Shown here: piece by piece, positions 8,693-18,410 of the stretch
Layout of the letters: every line of letters begins with the position of its first letter
Numbering within the stretch: the first letter of the stretch is position 1
Source: Jeotgalibacillus aurantiacus
GTDB lineage: Bacteria; Bacillota; Bacilli; Bacillales; Jeotgalibacillaceae
NCBI RefSeq assembly: GCF_020595125.1
Contig: NZ_JACNMS010000002.1
Location: 62,001-126,000 of the forward strand
Direction: 5' to 3'
Length of the DNA: 64,000 nucleotides
Notes under the pieces: generated by a model
Databases searched by the model: none
What the model was told of the DNA's origin: nothing
What the model saw: the letters and a program-made list of their open reading frames with translations, nothing else
Translations under genes and position numbers: made by a program

Positions 8693-9031
8693 ATGATGAA
8701 ATTAGTAAAAAGATTATTAACAAATACCCGGGGGTTTACACTGATTGAAATGGTCATTGTATTACTTGTTATCTCCGTACTGCTTATTGTCAGCCTGCCG
8801 AATATTTCATCCCAGAGTAAGGAAATCAACGGGAAAGGCTGCGAGGCTTTTCAACAAATGGTGCAGGCCCAGGTGGAGTCTTACCGGATGTCAAATAAAG
8901 CGCTGCCTGAATCGATGGTGAAACTTCAGGAGGAAGGCTATTTGAATGCAGAAGAAATGACCTGTCCGGATGGAAGGGAATTGACGATCGGTACAGATGG
9001 TCAGGTGTCCGTCGTTGAATCTACTCCGTAG
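8693..9031 (+). CDS. comGC: Major competence pseudopilin ComGC
   Basis: About 112-aa prepilin. The type III signal RGFTLIEMVIVLLVISVLLIV is cut before Phe by ComC and methylated; two cysteines (GCEAF and TCPDG) are the pair that form the intramolecular disulfide in B. subtilis ComGC. RBS GGAGG at 8681-8685; GTG 8690, ATG 8693 and ATG 8696 are all in frame, and 8693 gives normal spacing. Translation of comGD begins inside its 3' end. Confidence 0.93.
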   Translation: MMKLVKRLLTNTRGFTLIEMVIVLLVISVLLIVSLPNISSQSKEINGKGCEAFQQMVQAQVESYRMSNKALPESMVKLQEEGYLNAEEMTCPDGRELTIGTDGQVSVVESTP

Positions 9032-9461
9032 AGAATCAGGCTTTACCCTGATTGAAATCATGGTTGTGCTGTTAGTTTTAAGTATATTTATTGTGATTGC
9101 ATCATCTGTGAGAATTTCGGCAGATCGTGAACTGGCAGAGACGTTTGAAACCCAGTTGAGTCAGGATCTCCATTATGCCCAGTTGAAGGCAATCACAGAC
9201 GGAAAATATATTCAATTTCAACTTCTACCGGAAGAGAGACGATACGTTGTAAGAATGGGAACGGGTGAGTCTGGGAATATTCTGATCGATCGAAGCATAC
9301 CGGATGAAGTAGAATTCAATTCATACAGTTCGCTGCAATCATTCAGGTATACCCCCATTGGTAATACGAATACGTTCGGATCGCTGCGATTTTTTGTCAA
9401 TGGGGATGATCTGGCCTTCCATTTTTATCTGGCAAGGGGGAGATTTACAATTGAAAAATGA
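8997..9461 (+). CDS. comGD: Minor competence pseudopilin ComGD
   Basis: Prepilin with cleavage motif SGFTLIEIMVVLLVLSIFIVI near residue 15 and a beta-rich C-terminal domain; about 154 aa. Start choice is uncertain: ATG 8997 has no good RBS, while TTG 9015 is eight bases after AGGTG and would give a short leader typical of prepilins. Overlaps comGC by 17-35 bp and comGE by 11 bp. Confidence 0.88.
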   Translation: MVRCPSLNLLRRESGFTLIEIMVVLLVLSIFIVIASSVRISADRELAETFETQLSQDLHYAQLKAITDGKYIQFQLLPEERRYVVRMGTGESGNILIDRSIPDEVEFNSYSSLQSFRYTPIGNTNTFGSLRFFVNGDDLAFHFYLARGRFTIEK

Positions 9462-9756
9462 ATCAGGCTTTTCTTTGCTTGAGTCTGTTATCTCGATCGG
9501 GATGGTTCTGTTTTTATGCCTGACTATAGTACCTGTCACAGTGCTATCAATTCTTCAGGCAGAGGCGGCATCCGTTAAATATGAGCTTTGGAGTGTAGCA
9601 GCAGAACAGGTTGAATTTGTAAAACATACAGGTATACGGCAGCAAGAAGTTATAAAAGAAGGAGTTAAATATAAAATCACCTATTCTCCGGAAGGGATAT
9701 GCGTTTATCATGGCACAGACTCAGGCTTATCTATCTGTTCATCTGAAGAATCATAA
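9451..9756 (+). CDS. comGE: Minor competence pseudopilin ComGE
   Basis: 101-aa prepilin-like protein: ESGFSLLESVISIGMVLFLCL follows a very short leader. TTG 9451 is chosen because AAGGGGG lies at 9434-9440 and the leader length then fits; the frame is open further upstream (to 9358) but that would overlap comGD by more than 100 bp. Family sequence is poorly conserved; identification rests on the prepilin motif and on position between comGD and comGF. Confidence 0.8.
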   Translation: MKNESGFSLLESVISIGMVLFLCLTIVPVTVLSILQAEAASVKYELWSVAAEQVEFVKHTGIRQQEVIKEGVKYKITYSPEGICVYHGTDSGLSICSSEES

Positions 9757-10168
9757 AGGATTTACATTACTAGAGGTTTTAATCAGTCTGGCTGTTTTAA
9801 TGATCGTTGCACCATTACTCAGTTTGATAATCCTGACCTTTTATTCGGCATACGAGTCACTCGATGAGCAGAGAAATGAAGAATGGGAAATTTTCAAGAT
9901 TCAGTTCAGGGAAGAAAACAAATATCTTCAGCTGAAGCAGGTTGAGGACCATGTCATTACCTTTACAGATGGAGAACAAGAGATCCGGTATGCAAGATAC
10001 AGTTCTTATATCAGGCGTACGGTTGGTTTAGAGGGGCATGAAATTCATTTAACGAATGTCAATGCATTGAGGTTTCAATATCAAAATGGCTTTGTAAGAA
10101 TGGAGGTTACATTTCTGGATGGACGGACCTACGAAGCTCATTTCACATTTTCCCCTTTTGAATCATAA
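9710..10168 (+). CDS. comGF: Competence protein ComGF
   Basis: 152-aa minor pseudopilin with KGFTLLEVLISLAVLMIV and then the ComGF-type beta region (DHVITFTDGEQEIRYARY, VRMEVTFLDGRTYEAHF). The start lies 47 bp inside comGE. ComGF is membrane associated and needed for DNA uptake in B. subtilis, where it interacts with ComGE and ComGG. Confidence 0.85.
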   Translation: MAQTQAYLSVHLKNHKGFTLLEVLISLAVLMIVAPLLSLIILTFYSAYESLDEQRNEEWEIFKIQFREENKYLQLKQVEDHVITFTDGEQEIRYARYSSYIRRTVGLEGHEIHLTNVNALRFQYQNGFVRMEVTFLDGRTYEAHFTFSPFES

Positions 10169-10373
10169 GGGAAGTATTGTATTACCAGTTGTAATTTTTT
10201 ATTTTGTCCTGTTATCTGCAGCGATCCTCATTACCACACTGTCTCACAATCAGGTACGCCATTATGAAGGAATGGTATCGTATTATCAGAAATCAGTTTA
10301 CAAGGACTGGTCTGAGATCCGATCAGATTCTGACGCTTTGTCTAATGTGAACATGATGCGGTATGATGAATGA
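10119..10373 (+). CDS. comGG: Putative ComGG, short form
   Basis: 84-aa protein with HKGSIVLPVVIFYFVLLSAAILI, one membrane helix after a short leader, in the position of comGG. The prepilin motif is weak and lacks the usual FTLxE, as also seen in ComGG relatives. B. subtilis ComGG is about 124 aa, so the C-terminal domain here is much reduced. GGAGGT at 10102-10107 supports ATG 10119; TTG 10158 is an alternative. The stop overlaps the aroK region. Confidence 0.65.
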   Translation: MDGPTKLISHFPLLNHKGSIVLPVVIFYFVLLSAAILITTLSHNQVRHYEGMVSYYQKSVYKDWSEIRSDSDALSNVNMMRYDE

Positions 10374-10390
10374 AACAGGGAGTGATGAGA

Positions 10391-10906
10391 ATGAATGTTG
10401 AACATGTATTCCTAATCGGTTTTATGGGAGCGGGTAAATCAACAGCTGGAAAATTGGCAGCTGACCGTCTGTCACGTCCGTTCATTGATCTTGATCAATA
10501 TATTGAAGAAAGAGAGAAAAGGAGTATTCCTGATATATTTAAATCAGATGGTGAAGCGTATTTCCGCAAATTGGAGGCCGGTGCGGTTAAAGAAATCGGA
10601 GAACCTGCTGTAACCGCAACCGGCGGCGGTATTTTATATGATCCAGAGACAGGTGAGTGGATGCGCAATCACGGTCTGGTCATCTATCTGCACGCTCCTT
10701 TTGAAGAACTGTACACCAGAATTTCAGGGGATCAGAACAGACCTGTAGCTGCAACGAGAACAAAGAAGGAACTTGAGGATCTATATCAACTAAGGCATGA
10801 GCAGTATCAGGCTGCGGCTCATGTTACTTTATCAGTTGACGATGTTTCGCCTGACATAACAGCTGATCAGATCAGATCAGCCGTTATGGAACGAGCCGGT
10901 ATATAA
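10391..10906 (+). CDS. aroK: Shikimate kinase
   Basis: 171-aa P-loop kinase making shikimate-3-phosphate for aromatic amino acids. Walker A GFMGAGKST, the shikimate-binding DLDQYIEE and FRKLE, TGGGIL, and the lid Arg in QNRPVA are all present. ATG 10391 is eight bases after GGGAG; ATG 10370 would start inside comGG before that RBS. The gene is adjacent to comG and probably read through from it. It converges with yqhG, the two 3' ends overlapping by 23 bp. Confidence 0.93.
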   Translation: MNVEHVFLIGFMGAGKSTAGKLAADRLSRPFIDLDQYIEEREKRSIPDIFKSDGEAYFRKLEAGAVKEIGEPAVTATGGGILYDPETGEWMRNHGLVIYLHAPFEELYTRISGDQNRPVAATRTKKELEDLYQLRHEQYQAAAHVTLSVDDVSPDITADQIRSAVMERAGI

Positions 10907-11552
10907 TGCCTGCTGAAGGAGTATGCATGCGAACATCATACGATTTTGATTCCTCAAGCCTTTCAGTATTAATTTTGTTTCTGATTGCCATTTCGGTGTG
11001 TGTGATCAGCCGGCTGATGGCGTGTTCAAAACTGATGACTGGAATGGAAAGCGTGCAGTTTTCCGGGATCAGCCCCGACAAATTGTCATTAAACGGGATG
11101 TCGTCCTGTGATTGCAGTGTACCTGTTGTCAAAGACATGGCCTGAATCGTCCATAAACTTTCCGGACCCGGGGGAGTAAATTCAGACTCTCCGTGAAAAA
11201 ATAACCATGGATAAAGCTTTACATGCACATGTTGTACAGCAGGCTTTTCATAAAACTTATAAAAGCCTGCTTCTTCGTGCGCTGATTGGACAAGAGACTG
11301 AAATACGGGATGGGAATGGGTGATTTTATCGACAGAGGGAGGATCTTCCGTACTGTTCATTGAAATGAATACTCTCGCAGGTTCCCCTTTTTGAAATGTT
11401 GCGTCACGGTAATGCCAGTAATAAGGTCTGTTCATGTATTTCCGGTCAAGCTCTTCAGTCAGCTGCACCATAAATTCTTGCTTCCCCTCTGTAACGGAAG
11501 CTCCTTTATGGATTAAAAATTCTTTGATTAAAGTCAGGTGCATGGCATTCAC
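10884..11552 (-). CDS. yqhG: YqhG family protein
   Basis: 222-aa soluble protein matching the Bacillales YqhG family in position and in motifs such as YMNRPYYWHYRD, YPWLFFHGE and a C-terminal RLEESKSYDVRMHTPSAGI. No catalytic residues are apparent and no function is known. The GTG start directly abuts the yqhH stop (TAA then GTG), with AGGAGG eight bases upstream, so it is the second gene of a yqhH-yqhG operon. Confidence 0.8.
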   Translation of the reverse strand: MNAMHLTLIKEFLIHKGASVTEGKQEFMVQLTEELDRKYMNRPYYWHYRDATFQKGEPARVFISMNSTEDPPSVDKITHSHPVFQSLVQSAHEEAGFYKFYEKPAVQHVHVKLYPWLFFHGESEFTPPGPESLWTIQAMSLTTGTLQSQDDIPFNDNLSGLIPENCTLSIPVISFEHAISRLITHTEMAIRNKINTERLEESKSYDVRMHTPSAGIIYRLVP

Positions 11553-13232
11553 TTAAAATTCCTCCTTTTCCGGAAAGCCTTCCGTTCCGGTGGCGACTGC
11601 CTGGTCAGATTGCAATATCTTCTGATGCGCCTTTTTCAAAACGGATTCCAGATGATCCAGTTTCAATTTCATTTCCTTTTCCGATCTGGAGTGAAGGATG
11701 GCATCGTTTAAATAGCGGTCAAGGTCCTTTTCTGTCGTTCCGCTCAGCAGATGATCGTGCTCACCGACAATCGTTTCGAAAAGCACCATCTTATCTTTTA
11801 GCAGCCTCCAGATTCTTTCCTCGATCGTATTTTTATTCAGCAAATAATAAATATTTACATCATTTGATTGACCAATTCTGTGAACCCTGCCTGTTCTCTG
11901 CTCGAGCTTCATCGGATTCCAGGGAAGGTCTGCGTGGATCAGGCAGTGACAGAATTGAAGATTCAGTCCTTCTGATCCCGCCTCGGTTGCAACCATGACT
12001 TCTGCCTGGTCCCTGAACAGATCGGTCATCCATTGCTTTTTCCCTTTTTTAAATCCTCCTCTGAAAAGCACCGAAGAGATTCCGTTTTGTTTCAAAAACC
12101 AGTGAAGGTAGAGCTGTGTTGCCCTGTATTGTGTAAAGATCAGCACTTTGTCCTGGTGCTTTTTGACAATCTCCAGTATTTTTTGTGCTTTGGCTGTAAT
12201 CAGTTCATCAGGCGTGATGTTTAAATTCACCTTAATCGATTTGCAAAAATCATCGTGCTTTTCTCCTCTGAGTGCTTTTAATAACGAAATGCTGGAGCTG
12301 CAGCCCTGTCGGAGCAGTGCCAGATGGCTGAACGAGTGAAGGTTTTCTTTTTGCATCCTCGTATATTCATTTTCAACAGCCTGATAAAGAGATTTTTCAT
12401 ATGGCAGCTGATCAATCCATAAAACGTTGATCTTCCGTTTTGTCCACTTGACGTCCGTTTCGTTGCGGCGGGAACGGATCATGAGCTGATCCATTTTTTC
12501 CTTCAACAATCCTTTATCGTCACAGGCAATCAGTTTTTTGAAGTCCTTTTTGCTTTCGAAAAGTGATGGATGCAACAGCTGTGACAAGTGGTACAAATCC
12601 TCTGTTTTATTTTGTACCGGCGTTGCTGTTAAAAAAATCCGGTAAGATGATTTCAAAGATGCGACAAACTGATGATTCAGCGTTTTTGGGTTGGATAATT
12701 TATGTGCTTCATCAACCAGAAGGAGATCAAACGCTTCCTTCTGAAACTCTGAACGGAATGGCTCCCTTTTGACAAGGTCAATGGAAGCGATGGTAATCGG
12801 TGACTGTCTCCATTCTTTTTTTCCTCTATGGATAATAGAAGGGAGAGTGAACCGCCAAAGCTCTTTTTGCCACTGCCCGGCCAGTGATGACGGAACGAGA
12901 ATGAGCACCTTTTTAACCATTTTTCTGCACAGCAGTTCTTTAATGATCAGTCCGGCTTCGATTGTTTTACCTAGTCCGACTTCATCTGCCAGAATGGCGC
13001 GGCTACCCATCTCAAATAATACCTTCTCAGCTGCATTGATCTGATGAGGCATAGGAGAAAAATCAATCAGGTCCTGCAGACAGCTCAGTGTACGTTCTTT
13101 TTTGATGGACGTGTATTTTAGTTCATAGGATATTTCAGTCAATGCAAGGCTTGATGGCTCACTAAAGCTGTTCAAATAACGAAAAAAACGTTCGCGCCAG
13201 TCCTTGTCCCCAATTGAAACGTTGATTTCCAT
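11553..13232 (-). CDS. yqhH: SNF2-family helicase YqhH
   Basis: 559-aa SF2 helicase-like ATPase of the SNF2/RapA type. Motif I ADEVGLGKTIEAG, motif II VDEAHKLS, motif III LTATPVQN, and C-terminal motifs V-VI GSEGLNLQ and QRTGRVHRIGQ are complete. Such proteins translocate on duplex DNA; RapA-like members recycle RNA polymerase, but the role of YqhH is not established. ATG 13232 is chosen because AAAGGAGAAAAAAT precedes it; the 18-codon upstream extension has no RBS. Confidence 0.9.
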   Translation of the reverse strand: MEINVSIGDKDWRERFFRYLNSFSEPSSLALTEISYELKYTSIKKERTLSCLQDLIDFSPMPHQINAAEKVLFEMGSRAILADEVGLGKTIEAGLIIKELLCRKMVKKVLILVPSSLAGQWQKELWRFTLPSIIHRGKKEWRQSPITIASIDLVKREPFRSEFQKEAFDLLLVDEAHKLSNPKTLNHQFVASLKSSYRIFLTATPVQNKTEDLYHLSQLLHPSLFESKKDFKKLIACDDKGLLKEKMDQLMIRSRRNETDVKWTKRKINVLWIDQLPYEKSLYQAVENEYTRMQKENLHSFSHLALLRQGCSSSISLLKALRGEKHDDFCKSIKVNLNITPDELITAKAQKILEIVKKHQDKVLIFTQYRATQLYLHWFLKQNGISSVLFRGGFKKGKKQWMTDLFRDQAEVMVATEAGSEGLNLQFCHCLIHADLPWNPMKLEQRTGRVHRIGQSNDVNIYYLLNKNTIEERIWRLLKDKMVLFETIVGEHDHLLSGTTEKDLDRYLNDAILHSRSEKEMKLKLDHLESVLKKAHQKILQSDQAVATGTEGFPEKEEF

Positions 13233-13299
13233 ATTTTTTCTCCTTTCATCTTGTATAGTCAAATACCAAAACATTTGAACATTCAAACTAAAAAAACAT

Positions 13300-13329
13300 T
13301 GCCTAAAAAACTGAAATGATGATACTATT
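13300..13329 (+). promoter_or_regulatory. Candidate promoter of the gcv operon
   Basis: TTGCCT, 18-bp spacer, TACTAT with an upstream TG. It lies about 90 bp ahead of the riboswitch, and no other good sigma-A site is nearby. Confidence 0.4.
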
Positions 13330-13420
13330 AAGGTGATTTTTAAAGTATTTAACTGCTAAATACGAACATTAAAGAAAAATAAAAGATTGCTGTTCATAGT
13401 ATGTCCAACTGACATGACAA

Positions 13421-13637
13421 ATATGAGCGAATGATGGCAGAAGGAGAGATCCTTTATGGACGCCGAAGGAGCAAGCATGTTTACATGTGAATCTCTCAGG
13501 CAAAAAGACTTCTGTCGGACGCAACTCTGGAGAGTGTTTCTTTGTGAAACCACCAAAGAGGAAAGCCATCAGGTAAACTTTCAGGTGAAAAGGACAGGGA
13601 CCCCTAAATGACCAAAGGGGATTCCCTGTCCTTTTTT
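13421..13637 (+). ncRNA. Tandem glycine riboswitch with expression-platform terminator
   Basis: Two glycine aptamers read almost base for base like the B. subtilis gcvT leader: ATGAGCGAATGA, GGAGAGA, CGCCGAAGGAGCAA and ATCTCTCAGGCA in the first, GCAACTCTGGAGAGTGTTT, ACCACCAAAG and AACTTTCAGGTG in the second. A terminator follows: GGACAGGGA (13592-13600) can pair either with the CTCTG of aptamer two or with TCCCTGTCC before a T-run (13623-13637). Glycine binding should free the antiterminated form and turn the gcv genes on. Confidence 0.95.
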
Positions 13638-13698
13638 GTTCGGCTTACGTATTTCGTTCAGTGTGTGGATGTATTATTCATCAGAAAGGAGAAAAAGA

Positions 13699-14802
13699 AT
13701 GGTTACAGCTTTAAAAAGAACTCCGCTTTTCCCTTTATACAGTGAATATGGAGGAAAAGTCATTGATTTTGGAGGCTGGGAGCTTCCGGTTCAGTTTTCA
13801 GGTATTAAACAGGAACACCATGCTGTCAGAACGAAAGCAGGACTGTTTGACGTTTCCCATATGGGTGAAGTCATGGTGGAGGGGCCGGAGAGCCTGAACT
13901 ACCTTCAGAAAATGATGACCAATGATATTAGCACGCTTGAAGACGATCAGGCGCTTTATACAGCCATGTGTTATGAAAACGGAGGGACGGTAGATGATCT
14001 TCTTGTTTACCGCTATGACGCTGAAACCTATCTCCTTGTCATTAATGCTTCAAATATAGATAAAGATGTTCAATGGTTAAAAGACCATCAGATCGAAGGG
14101 GTTACTCTTGAAAATATTTCAGAGCAAACGGGTCAGCTTGCTTTGCAGGGACCACTTGCACAATCCATTCTTCAACAGCTGACAGAAGAGGACCTCGCGG
14201 GTATTACATTCTTCCGTTTTAAAAGAGATGTGAAAATCGGAGACTATTCCGTGCTCGTATCGAGAACCGGCTATACAGGTGAGGACGGCTTTGAACTTTA
14301 TTGCCGTGCTGAAGATACCCCTGGACTATGGAGGCTGCTGCTGGAAAAGGGTAAAGAGTCAGGGCTGGAGCCATGCGGTCTTGGTGCGCGTGATACACTG
14401 CGTTTTGAAGCGAAGCTTGCTCTTTACGGGCAGGAGCTTTCACAATCGATTTCTCCGATTGAAGCAGGAATCGGCTTTGCCGTTAAAACAAATAAGGAAA
14501 CACCATTTATCGGACAGGAAGTGCTGAAGGATCAGAAGGAAAACGGTGCACCAAGGAAGCTTGTTGGCATCGAAATGATTGATCGTGGTATTCCACGTTT
14601 CGGTTATAACGTATTTGTAGGTGAAAAGGAAGTAGGTTTTGTTACGACCGGTACACAGTCCCCGACACTTGGTAAAAATGTTGGATACGTATTGATTGAA
14701 AAAGAATTCGCGTCAATGGATCAGGAACTTACAGTTGAAATCAGGTCCAAACATGTGAAAGCGAAAGTCGTAAAATCCCCATTTTATAAACGTAAATCAT
14801 AA
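13699..14802 (+). CDS. gcvT: Glycine cleavage system T protein (aminomethyltransferase)
   Basis: 367-aa tetrahydrofolate-dependent aminomethyltransferase that takes the methylamine from lipoyl-H protein and makes methylene-THF plus ammonia. Family blocks [30 protein letters not shown] and [11 protein letters not shown] are clear. ATG 13699 follows AAAGGAG; the frame open from 13636 starts within the riboswitch terminator and is not used. First gene of gcvT-gcvPA-gcvPB. Confidence 0.96.
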   Translation: MVTALKRTPLFPLYSEYGGKVIDFGGWELPVQFSGIKQEHHAVRTKAGLFDVSHMGEVMVEGPESLNYLQKMMTNDISTLEDDQALYTAMCYENGGTVDDLLVYRYDAETYLLVINASNIDKDVQWLKDHQIEGVTLENISEQTGQLALQGPLAQSILQQLTEEDLAGITFFRFKRDVKIGDYSVLVSRTGYTGEDGFELYCRAEDTPGLWRLLLEKGKESGLEPCGLGARDTLRFEAKLALYGQELSQSISPIEAGIGFAVKTNKETPFIGQEVLKDQKENGAPRKLVGIEMIDRGIPRFGYNVFVGEKEVGFVTTGTQSPTLGKNVGYVLIEKEFASMDQELTVEIRSKHVKAKVVKSPFYKRKS

Positions 14803-14822
14803 AAGCAGGAGGAATCATTACT

Positions 14823-16166
14823 ATGACACATCGTTATTTACCGATGACAGAATCAGATAAGCAGGAAATGCTTTCAGCCATTGGTGTATCAACCATTGAG
14901 GAGTTGTTCTCCGATATTCCCGAAAAGGTACGCTTTGACGGGGAGTTAAATATTAAACCTGCTAAAGCGGAATCTGCCTTAACAAAAGAGCTCGCTCAGC
15001 TGGCTGCTAAAAACGCGGATACGAAGAAATACACGTCATTCCTCGGAGCAGGGGTTTACGACCATTATTCTCCGACGATTATGGATCACGTCATTTCAAG
15101 ATCTGAATTTTACACAGCTTATACCCCTTACCAGCCTGAAATTTCCCAGGGAGAGCTGCAGGCCATTTTCGAATTTCAGACGATGATCTGTGAGCTGACG
15201 GGAATGGATGTAGCCAACTCATCCATGTATGACGGAGGGACATCATTCGCAGAAGCAGCGATGCTGTCAGCGGGTCAGACACGCAGAAAGAAAGTGCTTG
15301 TCTCTGAAGCCGTTCACCCTGAATCACGTGCCGTTCTGGAAACGTATGCAGCGGGTCAGCACATCGAAGTCGTAACGGTGCCGGAATCTAATGGCGTAAC
15401 AGATCTTGACGCCCTGAAAGAGCTTGTAACAGATGAGATTGCGGCTGTTATGGTTCAGTATCCTAACTTCTTCGGACAGATCGAACGTCTTGATGAAATC
15501 GAGAAAATTACGCACGCTTCAAAAGCGATGTTTGTAGTATCCTCGAATCCGATTTCGCTTGGCGCCCTGACACCTCCTGGACAGTTTAACGCCGATATCG
15601 TTGTTGGGGATGCACAGCCGTTTGGACTTCCTCAGGCATTCGGCGGCCCGCACTGCGGTTATTTTGCCGTAACGAAAAAGCTGATGCGAAAAGTGCCCGG
15701 CCGTCTTGTCGGTGAAACGCAGGATGAGAATGGACAGAGAGGATATGTGTTGACGCTTCAGGCACGCGAACAGCATATCCGTCGTGATAAAGCGACTTCC
15801 AATATCTGTTCCAACCAGGCGCTAAATGCACTGGCATCATCCGTCACGATGACCGCACTTGGAAAACAGGGGATTCAGGAGATTGCGAATCAGAATTTCC
15901 AGAAGGCTCATTATGCTAAGAAACGACTTCAGGAAGCGGGTGTCACGATCGTGGACCAGGGCTTTACCTTTAATGAATTCGTCGTTGAGTTAAGCCGTCC
16001 TGTAAAAGAAGTGAATCAGTCGCTGTTTGGAAAAATGGTTTTAGGTGGATATGACCTTGGCCGTGATTATGACAGCCGTAAAAACCAGATGCTGATTGCT
16101 GTGACAGAGCAGCGGACAAAAGAAGAAATTGACCTACTTGCAGAGGAGCTGAAGCAATATGCATAA
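14823..16166 (+). CDS. gcvPA: Glycine dehydrogenase (P protein) subunit 1
   Basis: 447-aa N-terminal half of the split pyridoxal-phosphate glycine decarboxylase. It starts [17 protein letters not shown] as in other Bacillales, with [10 protein letters not shown] and [17 protein letters not shown]. It decarboxylates glycine together with GcvPB and loads the methylamine on the H protein (not encoded here). Strong RBS AGGAGG at 14807-14812. It overlaps gcvPB by 8 bp, a coupling fitting the fixed stoichiometry. Confidence 0.96.
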   Translation: MTHRYLPMTESDKQEMLSAIGVSTIEELFSDIPEKVRFDGELNIKPAKAESALTKELAQLAAKNADTKKYTSFLGAGVYDHYSPTIMDHVISRSEFYTAYTPYQPEISQGELQAIFEFQTMICELTGMDVANSSMYDGGTSFAEAAMLSAGQTRRKKVLVSEAVHPESRAVLETYAAGQHIEVVTVPESNGVTDLDALKELVTDEIAAVMVQYPNFFGQIERLDEIEKITHASKAMFVVSSNPISLGALTPPGQFNADIVVGDAQPFGLPQAFGGPHCGYFAVTKKLMRKVPGRLVGETQDENGQRGYVLTLQAREQHIRRDKATSNICSNQALNALASSVTMTALGKQGIQEIANQNFQKAHYAKKRLQEAGVTIVDQGFTFNEFVVELSRPVKEVNQSLFGKMVLGGYDLGRDYDSRKNQMLIAVTEQRTKEEIDLLAEELKQYA

Positions 16167-17634
16167 CAAAGATCAGTCACTCATTTTTGAACTGTCAAAA
16201 GAAGGACGCACAGGGTATAGTCTGCCTGAACTTGATGTACCGGAAACGGATCTGTCTGAGCTTGTACCGGAAGGATTTTTAAGAAAAGAAGCACCAGAAC
16301 TGCCGGAAGTATCCGAGCTTGATATTATGAGACACTACACAGCGCTTTCAAACAGAAACCACGGTGTGGACTCCGGCTTTTATCCACTCGGTTCCTGTAC
16401 GATGAAGTACAACCCGAAAATTAATGAAGCGGTTGCGCGTTATGACGGTTTCGCCCATATCCATCCGCTTCAGGATGAAAGTACGGTCCAGGGTGCGATG
16501 GAGCTTATGTACGACCTTCAGGAGCATCTTGTGGAAATCACAGGAATGGATGAAGTGACGCTACAGCCTGCAGCAGGTGCCCACGGTGAGTGGACGGGTC
16601 TGATGATGATCCGCGCTTATCATGAGGCAAACGGTGATTTTAACCGGACGAAGGTCATTGTTCCTGATTCAGCACACGGTACGAACCCTGCATCCGCAAC
16701 AGTGGCAGGTTTTGAAACGATTACCGTTAAGTCCAATGAGCAGGGACTTGTAGACCTGGATGACCTGAAGCGCGTCGTTGGGGACGATACGGCAGCACTT
16801 ATGCTTACAAACCCTAACACGCTCGGGTTGTTTGAGGAAAATATTCTTGAAATGGCTGCGATCATTCACGAAGCAGGCGGCAAGCTTTATTATGACGGAG
16901 CTAACCTAAATGCCGTGTTATCAAAAGCACGTCCTGGTGACATGGGCTTTGACGTTGTGCATCTTAACCTTCATAAAACATTTACAGGTCCTCACGGAGG
17001 CGGCGGTCCGGGATCGGGTCCTGTCGGCGTGAAAAAGGATCTGATTCCGTATCTTCCTAAGCCGGTATTAGTGAAGAAGGGTGGCGTTTTAACATTTGAT
17101 TATAACCGTCCTCAGTCAATCGGACGTGTTAAGCCGTATTACGGAAACTTCGGCATCAACGTTCGTGCCTATACGTATATCCGCACAATGGGGCCGGATG
17201 GTCTGAAAGCAGTCAGTGAATATGCTGTTCTCAATGCCAACTACATGATGAGAAGACTGGCTGAACATTACGATCTGCCATTTGACCGTCATTGTAAACA
17301 CGAATTTGTATTAAGCGGTAAGCGACAGAAAAAGCTTGGTGTCAGAACGCTTGATATCGCTAAACGACTCCTTGATTTCGGCTTCCACCCGCCAACCATT
17401 TACTTCCCGCTGAATGTTGAGGAATGTATTATGATTGAGCCGACTGAAACGGAATCAAAAGAAACGCTGGATTCATTTATTGATGCTATGATCCAGATTG
17501 CGAAAGAAGCAGAAGAGAATCCGGAAATCGTACAGGAGGCTCCTCACACAACTGTGATCAGCAGACTGGACGAAACAAGAGCAGCAAGACAGCCGATTCT
17601 CCGCTATACTAAAAAAGAAGCAGTTGAAGTATAA
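16159..17634 (+). CDS. gcvPB: Glycine dehydrogenase (P protein) subunit 2
   Basis: 491-aa PLP-binding half of the P protein. The cofactor lysine is K273 in [24 protein letters not shown] and [10 protein letters not shown] line the phosphate pocket. The split arrangement is standard for Firmicutes. Translation is coupled to gcvPA by an 8-bp overlap and a terminator follows within 8 bp of the stop. Confidence 0.96.
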   Translation: MHNKDQSLIFELSKEGRTGYSLPELDVPETDLSELVPEGFLRKEAPELPEVSELDIMRHYTALSNRNHGVDSGFYPLGSCTMKYNPKINEAVARYDGFAHIHPLQDESTVQGAMELMYDLQEHLVEITGMDEVTLQPAAGAHGEWTGLMMIRAYHEANGDFNRTKVIVPDSAHGTNPASATVAGFETITVKSNEQGLVDLDDLKRVVGDDTAALMLTNPNTLGLFEENILEMAAIIHEAGGKLYYDGANLNAVLSKARPGDMGFDVVHLNLHKTFTGPHGGGGPGSGPVGVKKDLIPYLPKPVLVKKGGVLTFDYNRPQSIGRVKPYYGNFGINVRAYTYIRTMGPDGLKAVSEYAVLNANYMMRRLAEHYDLPFDRHCKHEFVLSGKRQKKLGVRTLDIAKRLLDFGFHPPTIYFPLNVEECIMIEPTETESKETLDSFIDAMIQIAKEAEENPEIVQEAPHTTVISRLDETRAARQPILRYTKKEAVEV

Positions 17635-17641
17635 AAGGAAA

Positions 17642-17670
17642 ACTCCCTGAATTTTTTCAGGGGGTTTTTT
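17642..17670 (+). terminator. Terminator of the gcv operon
   Basis: Nine-bp stem ACTCCCTGA/TCAGGGGGT around a T-rich loop, then six T. Confidence 0.75.
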
Positions 17671-17693
17671 GAATTGAAAGTTGTCACGGAACG

Positions 17694-17770
17694 AGCCTCC
17701 GCTTACGGCAGGGCGGTGAACAAGCCTGCGCTTCAGCCGGTTTCACCTGACCCGGGGATCTCCCATTCAC
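17694..17770. repeat. Degenerate copy of the 110-bp hairpin repeat
   Basis: On the minus strand this reads like a decayed version of the elements at 42600 and 48089: AGGTGAAACCGGCT, then TTCACCGCC and GTAAGCGGAGG in the same order. The outer self-complementary arms are not recognisable, so it is probably an old remnant. Confidence 0.35.
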
Positions 17771-17824
17771 TTGAAGTACTCAGTCTATAGAAATGTGTTT
17801 AATACATACAAAGCGGTCAATTAA

Positions 17825-17868
17825 AAAAAGTCAAAAGCCTCTTTTGTAACGGAGGCTTTTGACTTTTT
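17825..17868. terminator. Bidirectional hairpin terminator before yqhL
   Basis: Stem AAAAGTCAAAAGCCTC / GAGGCTTTTGACTTTT with a 10-nt loop, A-run and T-run at opposite ends. It serves the minus-strand yqhL and blocks read-through from plus. Confidence 0.8.
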
Positions 17869-17902
17869 GTGGGATGGTTATGATTAATCGAAACAAATTA
17901 TT

Positions 17903-18283
17903 TTATTTGCGTTTAATTTTACCTGTCCATTTTTTAAATCCGCCTTGTAGCTGGTAAAGGTCTTTTACACCTTTTTTGTGAAGCAGCTGGGCAGCGCGTC
18001 CGCTTCTCATGCCGTTTTGACAGTAAAGATAAACGGGCTTGTCTGCGCGGATTTCGCCGAGGCGCATTTTTAGCTGAGACAGTGGAATGTTTCTGGCGCC
18101 AAGGATATGACCGCCATCATATTCACGCTGTTCTCTGACATCAATCAGCTGTGCTTTGCGGTAACCGTTCTTGAATTCCTCTTCTGTCAGCGTCTTTAAA
18201 ATCTTTTTCTGACGGAAATAGGTGAAGACTGAATAAAGAATGATCGCAGCAAGGACAGCGATTAGTACATAAAGTGACTCCAA
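17903..18283 (-). CDS. yqhL: Membrane-anchored rhodanese-domain protein
   Basis: 126 aa: an N-terminal membrane helix (YVLIAVLAAIILYSVFTYF) followed by one rhodanese domain with LIDVREQREYDGGHI and the active-site loop YCQNGMRSG. Its catalytic Cys could carry sulfur as a persulfide. TTG start, ten bases after AAAGGGG. It is divergent from lipM, a gene for lipoate assembly, as in B. subtilis; a link between the two is not demonstrated. Confidence 0.88.
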   Translation of the reverse strand: MESLYVLIAVLAAIILYSVFTYFRQKKILKTLTEEEFKNGYRKAQLIDVREQREYDGGHILGARNIPLSQLKMRLGEIRADKPVYLYCQNGMRSGRAAQLLHKKGVKDLYQLQGGFKKWTGKIKRK

Positions 18284-18410
18284 CTTTTTAACCCCTTTCT
18301 ATTTTCAGCACTATTCTTTATTATAGGGGTCAGAGGTTAATAGTTCAAAGAAAAATATAAGAAACATCAGGATACATGAAAATAATATTTGAATAGACGG
18401 TTAGGTGATC

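Noticed and set aside
10906-11145. 79-aa plus-strand ORF after aroK with a hydrophobic stretch
   Set aside because: It is fully antisense to yqhG, which has a clear RBS, family match and operon context.
13356-13569. Two 66-aa minus ORFs
   Set aside because: They lie across the glycine riboswitch aptamers on the opposite strand.
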